Below the pieces are notes generated by a model. It searched no databases and was not told the origin of the DNA. It saw only the letters and a program-made list of their open reading frames with translations. From Stentor roeselii (taxonomy: Eukaryota; Ciliophora; Heterotrichea; Heterotrichida; Stentoridae), in assembly GCA_006503475.1 (NCBI GenBank), contig RSEH01000054.1, positions 1-64,000 on the forward strand: a stretch of 64,000 nt of DNA, read 5' to 3'. Both the position numbers and the translations under genes were made by a program. How positions within the stretch are numbered: position 1 is the first letter of the stretch; every line of letters starts with the position of its first letter. Shown here piece by piece: positions 33,913 through 42,571 of this stretch.

Positions 33913-34823
33913 ATGATGAATAATGAAGAGTAAAGATAAGTAGGAAGATTGCTAGACTGAAAAATGAAATTGAAAATCAGCAGAAGACTTATCGAGAAAT
34001 GTATAAGAAATTTGTGCATCTTTCTAAGGAAAGAGCTTATTCGAAAAGCCCGATTCAGGTTAGGGCTGGTATTAATGAAAATAGCTCTTTGAGTCCGTTT
34101 AATTTGACTCCGATTCCTGGCTGTAAGTCTGAATTGCAGAGTCTTATGAAGAAAAGTTTGATGTATGAAAAAGAAGAAAAAGTTCTGAGATCACGGATGA
34201 GCTTCGTGAGTATCGATCATGAAATCGAGCTTTCCAACCTAAACAAAGACCTAAAACTCAAATACGAAAATTTACTAAAAGAAAACAAAAGACTCAGCCT
34301 TTTACAAGTGAGCTCTCCTCAGTTAAAACAAGCAGAAACCGAAGAAAGTCTATTTCGAGAAATCCAAATCATGAGAACCAACATAAAATCCGCTGAAAAA
34401 ATCCTAGAAGAAACAGATTTTAAGCTAAAAATCGCCTCAGAAAAGCTAAAAGACCTAGAAAAGTTACATGAAGCCCTACTTTCCTCCCTCCCTTCATCAA
34501 AATCTCCACCCAAGAACCATCCAAATCTCAGCGATCTACAAAAAAAGCTAAAATCCTCAGAAATCCTTTCAAAATCCACTAAATCAAGACTAGAAAACAA
34601 GTTAAGAGAAAAAGAAAACGAGTTAAAATCCCTTCAAGACGAAGAAGTCCATCTTCGTTCCAAACTTTTCAAGCAAGACCAACAAAAGCGTCTTCTTCAA
34701 ATAAGCCAAAACGACTACACCCTAATAAAAACAATGAAAATTCGTCACAACTCTCCAGACATTCGCCACCCAGACATAAATTTTCTTTATAAGCCTTCAA
34801 TAAAGGCTTTATACAACACTTAA
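33913..34823 (+). CDS. Coiled-coil protein with a probable ultra-short first exon
   Basis: The uninterrupted frame begins with ATG at 33999 (274 residues). In the same frame, coil-forming sequence continues upstream to 33944 without an ATG. Splicing out 33930-33943 (GTAAAGATAAGTAG) joins ATG ATG AAT AAT GAA GA to that frame and gives MMNNEEKIARLKNEIEN, 298 residues in total; the exon sum is a multiple of three. That intron would be 14 nt, one less than the others seen. The protein has a short Ser/Pro segment (SLSPFNLTPIPG) near residue 55, then a long heptad coil to about 250 and a basic tail. No family assigned; probably cytoskeletal. It is divergent from the PSI gene and its stop lies 3 nt from that of the hydroxylase gene. 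Confidence 0.7.
33930..33943 (+). other. Probable 14-nt intron
   Basis: GTAAAGATAAGTAG. Removing exactly 14 nt restores one frame from an ATG at 33913 into the coil. Every other intron found in the window is 15 nt. A one-base deletion in the assembly is the main alternative. Confidence 0.5.
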
Positions 34824-34826
34824 GGT

Positions 34827-35711
34827 TTAATTTTTTATTTTTTTAGTCTTCATTCCGACTGTGCCGAATAAATAGTCAAGGGTCACGAATTGAGAAGCGT
34901 AATTTCCAATGTTTTTTGTATGGTGGAAGTCGTGGTAGGTTGAATCAGCTGCTTAAATTTTACTTGCGAATGGAAGAAACGTGAATGGACTCCAGGGGAA
35001 ATCGTAACCTCCGTGTTGGTCGACTGTGTCGCCGATTCTGTATACGATCCATACTAAGAAGGTTAAAAAATGCATCTGACGGTTTAAAAGACATGGACCG
35101 ACTCCTGTTGCTAAGATGTTTACGGTGAAGAACTCAATTGGATGGGCGTATTCGGCTGAGTAGCTTATCGAACTCTTGTATTCATGATGCTGCTTATGCA
35201 CTTTTCCATAAAGATACGAACTATGCATCAATCTATGTCCAAAGTACGACCAGATATCTTCAGCAACAATACAAAAAAACAAATGTTGAAAAATCTCTTT
35301 CGTTTCAGGCCAATTTTCATCAAATCTCGGATACAAAATTCCAGTTTTAATAAAAGAGTACTCAACAGCAGGAATAATCAAACAAAAATTCACAGCCATA
35401 GTTTTCATGGCACTGTTGAACAAATGAAAAGGCCATTCTTTGGCAACTCTAAACCTTTCAAACCATTTAATTTTGACTTCTCCCAGAAAGTAAAGCACAA
35501 GACAATGAGTGACAAAAGCCAGATGATGAGCAGTGACAATGCAAATCATTCCAGCGACAGGATGATCAAACAAATTCAAAGCGAAAGCAACTCCAGGTTT
35601 AAAAATTTCACTTAAACCCAAAACATACGCGAAAAACAATCCCGCTGCAGGAATAATCCAAAGTCCCCTTCTTTCAATCCTCAACTTTTCATACTCAATA
35701 AGTCCTTCCAT
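34827..35711 (-). CDS. Fatty acid hydroxylase superfamily (ERG25/MSMO1-like sterol C-4 methyl oxidase)
   Basis: Exons 34964-35711 and 34827-34948 give 289 residues. It is a di-iron membrane oxidase with three histidine boxes: HRLMH (residues 159-163), HKQHH (172-176) and HDFHH (255-259). The third box exists only after removal of the 15-nt intron 34949-34963; read unspliced, the protein stops before it. About four to five hydrophobic segments surround the boxes, as expected for an ER enzyme. The best-matching group is C-4 methylsterol oxidase, with general fatty acid/sterol desaturase as the alternative. I chose the Met in the TTTATAAAATGG context; the frame is open a further 18 codons upstream but overlaps the divergent EF-hand gene. 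Confidence 0.9.
34949..34963 (-). other. 15-nt intron of the ERG25-like gene
   Basis: Minus-strand GTAAAATTTAAGCAG, close to Kelch intron 1. It carries an in-frame TAA and splits a Thr codon. Splicing restores the YHDFHH box. Confidence 0.92.
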
Positions 35712-35718
35712 TTTATAA
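35712..35718. promoter_or_regulatory. 7-nt divergent spacer TTTATAA between two start codons
   Basis: The minus-strand ATG (35709-35711) and plus-strand ATG (35719-35721) form CATTTTATAAATG, an almost perfect palindrome. Both genes therefore have the common TATAAATG-type start context from the same seven bases. The 5' UTRs must overlap the neighbouring coding sequence, or the transcripts start almost at the ATG. Confidence 0.6.
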
Positions 35719-37131
35719 ATGACTTCAAACGAAATCGCTTCTAGTCTTGCAAAGCTTCTATACACAATCGCGAAAGGAGAAGAACATCTTGAAGATATCA
35801 GAATTGTGCTTTTTCAGTCCGAAGGGTATGACTTGGCCGTGGCCTTCGATCTGGTTGACTTCATGTCCAAAGGTTTCATCACCAGCGACGACATCTACAA
35901 ATTCATGAACCCAGACACAAGCTTCACACCAATGTCGAGTTACCTTCTCCTAAAAGAGTGGGACTTCACAAACTCAGGCCACCTGAGCCTAAAAGCCTTT
36001 TCAAAACTAATCCTACCGTTAAACAGTCAATTAGAGCATTCAAAACCTCTTCCTTCGTCCAAATCTGAGTTCGCAGTGCGTAAAATATTTAAAACTGAGC
36101 TCGATTTCATCAAAAAAGTAGAAAAATCCAAAACCATTCTCTATAAAATCAACTCATTCGCACCATCTTCCTGCTTTAACATAATCGACCAGGCAGGTGA
36201 CGGTTTTTTAACAATTGAAAGTCTTGCCCGGTTCTTGCAAAACTTTTACAAAATCGATTCAAGTCTAATGAGCGGGCTTTTAAGGCGGCTTGATCGAGAC
36301 GGTGACGGAAGGATCGGTTACACAGAGTTCATTCAGGTGGTGACCCCGGCCTCGCAGGTCTACGGATCTGAAAACAACTTTTCCTCAGTTTTTTCATTCA
36401 ACTCTCTCAACTCTGAACCCTCCCCCCGCCCCTGCAAGGGGCGGAAAAGTAAGAGTTTGATAAAAAAAGGGAAAAATTCTCAATTACAGAAATTTGCAAG
36501 ATTTCTCATGCAACAGATCATGTTGGAAAAAGAACTGGAAGCTAAAAGAATGGAACTTTCACTTCGGGTAGATTTTTCAATTGGGAAATTGTTTAGGATG
36601 GTTGATAGGATGGGAAAGGGAAGTGTGAATATCAAGGATGTAGATGACGCGATGAGGACACTTGGAATAGTCCCAGAACTTAATCAGTGTCATCTTCTTT
36701 TCAGGAACTACGACAGGGATCATGATAACTGTTTGGATTTTTGGGACTTTTGTGAAATTTTCAACCCGAGGAATAAAATTTATGCGGATTTGATTCTTCA
36801 TCGAGTTTCTGAGATTAAAGAAGAGTTTTCAGTTGAGACTGTGGATTTGATCACGGACACTTTTATTGTCTTGCTGAATATTCAGACGGTTACTGAAGAA
36901 CTTAAAGTGAAACTTTTTAGGAAAAATTTTGACTTACAGAATTTGTTTCAGAAACTGGATATTAATGGACTTGGGTTCTTAACTCGAGGATGCTTTAGGA
37001 ACTTGCTTAGACAGTATAAGTTTTATGCTACTGAGAGGGATTTAGAAGCTATTCTCATGGTTTATGATGCTAATAAAGAAGGAAAAATTGGATACTCCAA
37101 GTTTGTGCAAGGAGTATGTCCGAGACAATAA
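35719..37131 (+). CDS. Multi-EF-hand calcium-binding protein
   Basis: 470 residues. At least six EF-hand units are visible. The loops near 157 (DQAGDGFLTIE) and 193 (DRDGDGRIGYTE) look canonical. Those near 332 (DRDHDNCLDFWD) and 450 (DANKEGKIGYSK) are near-canonical, and those near 296 (DRMGKGSVNIKD) and 414 (DINGLGFLTRG) are weaker. Another degenerate hand lies near residue 45. No kinase or membrane domain is present, and a Lys/Ser linker separates the two halves. It resembles the centrin/calmodulin-like multi-EF proteins that are abundant in ciliates and often bound to the cortical or ciliary cytoskeleton. Its start codon is 7 nt from the divergent hydroxylase gene, and its stop is 13 nt from the convergent gene. 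Confidence 0.9.
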   Translation: MTSNEIASSLAKLLYTIAKGEEHLEDIRIVLFQSEGYDLAVAFDLVDFMSKGFITSDDIYKFMNPDTSFTPMSSYLLLKEWDFTNSGHLSLKAFSKLILPLNSQLEHSKPLPSSKSEFAVRKIFKTELDFIKKVEKSKTILYKINSFAPSSCFNIIDQAGDGFLTIESLARFLQNFYKIDSSLMSGLLRRLDRDGDGRIGYTEFIQVVTPASQVYGSENNFSSVFSFNSLNSEPSPRPCKGRKSKSLIKKGKNSQLQKFARFLMQQIMLEKELEAKRMELSLRVDFSIGKLFRMVDRMGKGSVNIKDVDDAMRTLGIVPELNQCHLLFRNYDRDHDNCLDFWDFCEIFNPRNKIYADLILHRVSEIKEEFSVETVDLITDTFIVLLNIQTVTEELKVKLFRKNFDLQNLFQKLDINGLGFLTRGCFRNLLRQYKFYATERDLEAILMVYDANKEGKIGYSKFVQGVCPRQ

Positions 37132-37144
37132 TGTACAGATAAGT

Positions 37145-39238
37145 TTAAATATTTAGAAGACTTTCTCGCAGCTTTAGTCCCATCTCCTCAGTCAGTCTAT
37201 TCTCAATAATAAACATAGAAAGTTTCAATTCTTTATCAGCGCCAGGAGGTATAACTAAAGTTTTAACCTTCCCACTCGGCAATTTAACTTCAAGCTGAAT
37301 TTCTTCATCCTCATTTGGCGACTCAGGTCTATTTTCCTTAATTCCATACTGAATACCACTAGCAAGTATAGGAGAAATCTCAGAAGTCTGTTCAAAAAAT
37401 TTCAGCGTTTCAAGAGTTTTACTTTTTTTATCCCCAGTCGGACTTCTGACACTTCCCTTAAAATTTTTATTAGGTAGTCTTTCCAGCATATTTTTTTTTC
37501 TTTCCTGTTCCTCCCTTCCTCTCTGCATTCTAATAAGCTGCTGTTGAACACTTTTGCTATACAAGACATCTTTTTCCTCTTTAACTTTAATCCTTTCAAG
37601 CCTTGGAGCGAAAGTGCATTCAGCTAAGTCCTTCTCAATTCCAAGCTCCTCAACAGCCTTTGTCATTTCTTTTTTCCTTTCAATGATTTCCTTTGATTTC
37701 TCATAAAGTGCTTTTCTTCTGTCCTTCTCAGGAAGTTCTTGCTTTGAAACTGACTTACTGATAAGATTCGGTTTAAAAGTACAGTTTTTTTTCTCTTCTT
37801 CTTCTCGATCTTTCTTGATCTTCTCGATTTTTTCCTGTGCTTTTCGCTTTTCTTCCTGTAAAAAATTCTCTCTTTTCAAGGAATAAACACTTCCTGACCG
37901 TTTCTGGACTTGCTTCGCGTAAGACTCACTTGCAGGGTTTAACTGAGGACGAAAAGTGTAGCTTTCAGTAGAAATTTCTTTTATCACCTGGGTGGAAAGT
38001 TGTCGATTTTCATAAAAAAGACTGAAAAGTTTATGAACTTTCTGCACTTCTTCTTTAAATATCGAGTAGTTCCCGTCGACCATGGTTCCGAAAGGACTTC
38101 GAGGAGAGTCTTGTGAAGTCATGCTTGGAATGTAAATATTGATCATTGCCAGACAGATCTTCAACAAGTTGACGATTTTTACAGAGTCTTTCGCTTCTAT
38201 CAGTGAAAAAAGCTTCTCGACTAAAGACTTTTCTTCTTCGTGCCTCGGGTGTTCAGGGTTGTTTCTGATGAAGTTTAAACAAACCAGTCCCTTTCTCGCC
38301 GTTTCTAATGAAATCGACTCGGTTTCTCCGTTTAAAGCTGTGAAAACCTCTTGAAACTCTTTCATGAACTTCTTCGCAAGGACCAGCTGAGAGTTTAAAC
38401 TCGTCTGGACTTCTTTCACTGCTGGTTTCGCTTCAGGTGGCTTCGCTGCTCTTCTTAGGGCATCTTCGTAGAGGTGATTATCGAAATTTTCTTTCTTTGC
38501 AGTTTTTTTCTCAGGTTTCGGAGAATTTTTCTCTTTTTCAGCGATTTTCGCTTGTTGGTAGAGTTTTTCAAAGACTGTCTTTTGGTTTTCCTGTCGCTTT
38601 GCCAACATTTCTTTACTTCTAGGGTTAATTGTAGGTTTATGCGTTTCTTCCTCAACAGCGATTTCCTTTTGAGTCCTCATCGATTCGATTTTTTCCTTTT
38701 TTTTCTTTTCAAAGTTTTTCATCTGTTCAAGAAACTCGTCATTGGTCCTTCTTTGTCTTTGATTTTTTATATCAGGCTGAAAAGTACAGACTTTTTTTTC
38801 CTTTTCCTTTAAATCCTTCGCGATTGACTGGATTTTTTCTTGTACTTTGTTTTGAAACTTGTAAAACCTTTCATCAACATTGATCGGAGCTTTTTTTGAC
38901 TCAAACTCTTCTTCAAGGCCGAGTTCTTCAATGTTTAAGATTCCAGGGTCGACTTTCTGTTCTTTTTTTTTTGTCTTTTCAATGTTTTTTTGGATGAAGT
39001 TCTTCTTTTCAGAGGCTTTTGACTGCGAGGAAATCGAAGAAAGTCCTGAAAACGAGTGGTCCTCAGGATTCATTTGATGTGAGTCGGACTCTTGTGGGTG
39101 AAAAGATGCAGAGACCTGTGGAATGGGAAGGTCTTGCTTTTTGGCGCATTCGATATACGAGGATTGCACTGTTTTGATGTCAGGACATTCGCCGACGTCG
39201 AGGTTGTCTTCGAGATCAAGAGAACTGGAAGCGGACAT
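37145..39238 (-). CDS. Coiled-coil protein with repeated C-T-F-x-P motifs
   Basis: 697 residues, very rich in Lys and Glu. A motif C-[TS]-F-[QKA]-P-x-[IL] recurs: CTFQPDIKN, CTFKPNLIS and CTFAPRLER, with related PTINPRSKE and TFRPQLNP. Each is followed by a charged helix with RR or KR. Such motif arrays occur in ciliate and other protist proteins of cilia and basal bodies, so an axonemal or basal-body role is an inference. The N-terminal 90 residues are Ser/acidic and likely disordered. A less charged helical block at about residues 280-400 contains LEKLFSLIE-like segments. No enzyme domain was found. Confidence 0.8.
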   Translation of the reverse strand: MSASSSLDLEDNLDVGECPDIKTVQSSYIECAKKQDLPIPQVSASFHPQESDSHQMNPEDHSFSGLSSISSQSKASEKKNFIQKNIEKTKKKEQKVDPGILNIEELGLEEEFESKKAPINVDERFYKFQNKVQEKIQSIAKDLKEKEKKVCTFQPDIKNQRQRRTNDEFLEQMKNFEKKKKEKIESMRTQKEIAVEEETHKPTINPRSKEMLAKRQENQKTVFEKLYQQAKIAEKEKNSPKPEKKTAKKENFDNHLYEDALRRAAKPPEAKPAVKEVQTSLNSQLVLAKKFMKEFQEVFTALNGETESISLETARKGLVCLNFIRNNPEHPRHEEEKSLVEKLFSLIEAKDSVKIVNLLKICLAMINIYIPSMTSQDSPRSPFGTMVDGNYSIFKEEVQKVHKLFSLFYENRQLSTQVIKEISTESYTFRPQLNPASESYAKQVQKRSGSVYSLKRENFLQEEKRKAQEKIEKIKKDREEEEKKNCTFKPNLISKSVSKQELPEKDRRKALYEKSKEIIERKKEMTKAVEELGIEKDLAECTFAPRLERIKVKEEKDVLYSKSVQQQLIRMQRGREEQERKKNMLERLPNKNFKGSVRSPTGDKKSKTLETLKFFEQTSEISPILASGIQYGIKENRPESPNEDEEIQLEVKLPSGKVKTLVIPPGADKELKLSMFIIENRLTEEMGLKLRESLLNI

Positions 39239-39339
39239 GATAAGTATTACTATTAACCTTTACCTCAACGATGATTTAACTTGCACTATGCGGTAGTGAA
39301 TCCATATAACCTGAAATCAAATAAAGCCTAACGGCAAAA
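39239..39339. promoter_or_regulatory. 101-nt divergent promoter region
   Basis: Between the start codons of the C-T-F-x-P protein (-) and the LITAF-like protein (+). It contains AT-rich tracts but no recognised site. Confidence 0.4.
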
Positions 39340-39996
39340 ATGAATTCTGATTCAAAAGTCTCTTTAAAACTAGTCACCTCGCCTTCTGCACACTTCTCAG
39401 GACATAAAACGACCCTCTCGGAGAATAGGTACAATTGTTATACGGAAGAACTCGCTCAGACTCAACCTGTTCAGGAGTTTTCATTGCAAGACATTATTCC
39501 AAAACTAACGATTCATAATCGAGTCTTGTCGCAGCCTTTTGATGTTTTAACACCTGAAGTTTTATTTAGTCACAAAAGACAAAAAAGTTTAGGACAAAAA
39601 CCTTTCGGGCAGCTTTTTGATACTTCTTCGAGGAACACTCCGAAACTGGAGGAGGAGGAAAATGAGAATTATTTTAAGTATCAGAATCATTCTCGTAAAG
39701 TGAGTGACTGCGATATTGTGATTTTTAATGACTATAAAGACACCTACACCAGTGCTGAACTAGTAAAAAGAAGCCTGCCAGTCTTTGGGTCGAACCCGTG
39801 CTCCGCTTATTGCCGGGGATGTGATAGAGAAGTACACACCAAGGTAGAGTTCACAAAACAAACCAGCATTCCATTCAGCTTACTTGACTTTGTAAGTTCT
39901 TTCTTCGCCTGCTGTGGAGAGCCAGCCTGGCTCCTGAAGATGAGGGTCCATAAATGCGAATATTGCGGAAAAGTCCTTGCAAGAAGTTCCAAGTGA
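39340..39996 (+). CDS. LITAF-like zinc-ribbon protein
   Basis: 218 residues. The first 150 are hydrophilic and probably disordered. The C-terminal 65 form a split zinc ribbon: C-x-x-C near residue 157 (YCRGCDRE), a T-x-V strand, a hydrophobic amphipathic segment (LLDFVSSFFACCG), then H-x-C-x-x-C near 204 (HKCEYCGK). This is the LITAF layout, in which the hydrophobic middle inserts as a monotopic anchor into late endosomal or lysosomal membranes. The usual short tail after the second knuckle is almost absent. The gene ends with TGA, one sign that TGA is a stop here. Confidence 0.8.
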   Translation: MNSDSKVSLKLVTSPSAHFSGHKTTLSENRYNCYTEELAQTQPVQEFSLQDIIPKLTIHNRVLSQPFDVLTPEVLFSHKRQKSLGQKPFGQLFDTSSRNTPKLEEEENENYFKYQNHSRKVSDCDIVIFNDYKDTYTSAELVKRSLPVFGSNPCSAYCRGCDREVHTKVEFTKQTSIPFSLLDFVSSFFACCGEPAWLLKMRVHKCEYCGKVLARSSK

Positions 39997-40032
39997 GTTA
40001 AATTATGAAGATTTAATGATTATAATTAGACT

Positions 40033-41001
40033 ATGGGCAATCAAACGTATTTCATCGATCAGGAAATCAGGGCATTGACTCAACTCGTCAGTTCAGTCAT
40101 TCAGAAGAGAAGTTCGCTTAATTATCAGATAAATCAACTGAAACTTGCACTAAACTCAAAAAAAACTTGCATTGAAACTAAAAAATTAAGAGATTTAAAA
40201 ACGAAAAATGCGGATTTGGTTGTTGATATCAGAGAAACTGAAGGTATTTTAGAAAGGATTAAAAAGATTCAGTATATAAAAAGATCTGAAAAGGATTTTA
40301 GTGAGTGTTTGAAGAGTTTTACTGATATTTTGAAATTGAAAAGCCATTTTTTGAGAAAAATTGAGGAAGATCTTATTTTTTTGAATGAGTCTTCTAAAGA
40401 ACTGGAAGAAACTGCTGAGGAAAAAAATAGTTATTTGCAGCATCTTAATGAAAAATCATCAAAAGTCTATCAACAGTTAAGTAAAAATCAAAAAATCTGG
40501 GAATATATTGAAAAGATTACTTTTGAAATTCAGGGATTAAAACAACAAACCCAAGCAGCACAGTCAAAAAGACTAGAAATTACTGAAAAGCACTTTAGAA
40601 TGGTTGCAAGTAAAAGACTGAAAAGAAAGCAAACTCTAGTAATCCCAAAACTAACAACTTCAGCTTTTTTACTCCGGTCAAAACTTCTATTAAAAAATGA
40701 GATGATAAAACAAATTAATGATCTGAAAAAAGATCAGTTAACTCATTTGGTAGAAATAAAAGAAGTGCAATATCAGCTTATTTCAAATGAAAATAATTCT
40801 GACTTTGAAGCTTTAGATGAACTCAACAGGCGCAAATCGATATTAGAAAAAAAAATACTAGACTATAAAAATGAAATAAAAACATTTTGCACTAGTCCAG
40901 TCAGTCCGATTTTACCCACAAAAAATGACGACTCTTTGTTCACCGAATTTGACAACAGTTCAGAAAATTCTCCGAAATTATTAAATTCAGACAATAAATA
41001 A
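40033..41001 (+). CDS. Coiled-coil protein, function unknown
   Basis: 322 residues. Long Leu/Lys/Glu heptads run from about residue 10 to 285, broken near 200-215 by a short basic stretch (KRLKRKQTLVIPKL), and end in a Ser/Asn-rich tail. There is no signal peptide, membrane segment or catalytic motif. It lies 36 nt downstream of the LITAF-like gene on the same strand, and its stop is 59 nt from the convergent PH-domain gene. Coiled-coil proteins of this size are common in the ciliate cytoskeleton, but no family is recognised. Confidence 0.8.
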   Translation: MGNQTYFIDQEIRALTQLVSSVIQKRSSLNYQINQLKLALNSKKTCIETKKLRDLKTKNADLVVDIRETEGILERIKKIQYIKRSEKDFSECLKSFTDILKLKSHFLRKIEEDLIFLNESSKELEETAEEKNSYLQHLNEKSSKVYQQLSKNQKIWEYIEKITFEIQGLKQQTQAAQSKRLEITEKHFRMVASKRLKRKQTLVIPKLTTSAFLLRSKLLLKNEMIKQINDLKKDQLTHLVEIKEVQYQLISNENNSDFEALDELNRRKSILEKKILDYKNEIKTFCTSPVSPILPTKNDDSLFTEFDNSSENSPKLLNSDNK

Positions 41002-41060
41002 TTTTCTAAATTAAACAAGGATCATCAAAATTTTATTGAATTTCATAATGAAATAATTAA

Positions 41061-42554
41061 CTAATCATCCCAGGTGTCCCAGTCACAGTCCTTTCCTTGA
41101 GGTTTCAATTGTTGAAGTTTTTCTGTATATGCTGAAGTTAATATCGGAGTTTTAGATGAAGCCTTTTTGGTTGGCTGAGGTTGTTTTGCAATAATTGGTT
41201 CATCTGGGTTGGTGTTTGGTTTTTCTTCATATTTTGGCTTTACACTAAGCTTTGTCGTGACAGGTCTATAAGAAAGTGTTTTCAACCCTTTATCATTATG
41301 ATCCTTCTCAGGTCTAAAAATTCCCATATCATCAAACTGCTTAACCCTTTTACTTTCAGATTTATTCCTTCCACTATTCCCCAATTTATCATTTCTACCC
41401 TTATCATTAATTTCTTCTCTTCTCTCAAACAAATTTTTTTTAATTGTATCATTTTTCTCAAAAACATCAAATCTCCTATTTTCAGTATTTTTTTCTTCTC
41501 TATGATTTACCTTAAAATTTTCATTCTTGTTACTTTTCTCAGAAATATTTTTTCTAATTTCAGACCCAGTCCTGATTTGTACCTTATCAAGTCCAATATC
41601 ATCCAGATCATCAAGCATCCCCTGAATATTTGAATTTTTCTGATTGATATAATCCTTTAAAGCCGAAGAAGTTCTTGCTTGATTTACAATCCCATCATTT
41701 TTCTCCACTTCAGCTATTTTTTTATCAACTTTTCTAAAATCACTTGAAAAGTTAGTCTTTACCCTATTAACAATAACAGGAACGACTCCCGCAAAGCTAT
41801 CTTCATCTTTTTTTACACATTTAGGTCCAGCGATGATTTTTACGTCATCATCAAGATCCTGTCCAACAATCTCAAAATTTTTCTCAATTTTTTCAGGTTC
41901 TGGTATTTCTTCCTTGTTTTTGACGACAAGAAAATGAGCTCTAGGGTTGGAAATAGGAGGTTTTTCTTTTGGAGGCTCAGGAGTCTTGGGTGGTCTAGGA
42001 AGAACTGCAGGTTTTGGAGTCTTTTGCGAGAAGTCCGAGTCCGGCTGAGGTTTTTCTTCTTGGATGATGAAGTCAGGTTCGTGTTTTACCTGAGGTAATT
42101 CCAGGTCAGGCTTTTGTAAAACCTGTTCTTCAACAACTGAAGGAGTTTGAGGTATAACAGTCTGATCAAGAGTTATTTTCGAGTTTTCTACAGTTGGAAA
42201 GCAAGCAAGTAGTCCATTACACCATTGATTATGTACTGAAAGTGAGTCGGCGTATAAAAAGAATTCTCGATTATCGATTTCAACATAAAAGGCAAATTTG
42301 TAATTACAAACAGTAGTCACTCTAGGAAACCTTTCAACCTTCCTTAACAGCTCAAGTCCGAAACTCTGAAGTTTTGAAGAAGATTCTTTTTCTTGGTATC
42401 CAAAAATATAGCTGTTTAAATCAAGGACAAAGTAACGTTTTGTGAACTTTTTAAGGAACTTGACTATTGCCATGTCGCTTTTTAATTTCTTCAAATAACC
42501 TCGAATCAGCGTCGGGCCTTTATAGTTCGGGTCGATGTACCTTTTAAGTTCCAT
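41061..42554 (-). CDS. PH-domain protein with a long disordered tail
   Basis: 497 residues from the chosen Met. Residues about 15-120 form a pleckstrin-homology domain: GYLKKL strand, KRYFVLDL, LRKVERFPRV, FAFYVEI and a C-terminal helix with the hallmark Trp (NQWCNGLLACF). This fold usually binds phosphoinositides or proteins at membranes. The rest is low-complexity: Pro/Glu/Lys-rich (170-230), then Asn/Lys/Arg-rich charged repeats, ending in an acidic DWDTWDD. The frame is open 12 codons upstream, but that stretch overlaps the divergent gene. The chosen ATG (GTAAATAAAATGG on its strand) leaves 17 nt to the divergent start codon. Confidence 0.85.
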   Translation of the reverse strand: MELKRYIDPNYKGPTLIRGYLKKLKSDMAIVKFLKKFTKRYFVLDLNSYIFGYQEKESSSKLQSFGLELLRKVERFPRVTTVCNYKFAFYVEIDNREFFLYADSLSVHNQWCNGLLACFPTVENSKITLDQTVIPQTPSVVEEQVLQKPDLELPQVKHEPDFIIQEEKPQPDSDFSQKTPKPAVLPRPPKTPEPPKEKPPISNPRAHFLVVKNKEEIPEPEKIEKNFEIVGQDLDDDVKIIAGPKCVKKDEDSFAGVVPVIVNRVKTNFSSDFRKVDKKIAEVEKNDGIVNQARTSSALKDYINQKNSNIQGMLDDLDDIGLDKVQIRTGSEIRKNISEKSNKNENFKVNHREEKNTENRRFDVFEKNDTIKKNLFERREEINDKGRNDKLGNSGRNKSESKRVKQFDDMGIFRPEKDHNDKGLKTLSYRPVTTKLSVKPKYEEKPNTNPDEPIIAKQPQPTKKASSKTPILTSAYTEKLQQLKPQGKDCDWDTWDD

Positions 42555-42571
42555 TTTATTTACTAACAAAA
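42555..42571. promoter_or_regulatory. 17-nt divergent promoter region
   Basis: TTTATTTACTAACAAAA between the start codons of the PH-domain gene (-) and the coiled-coil gene (+). Any promoter must overlap coding sequence. Confidence 0.45.
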
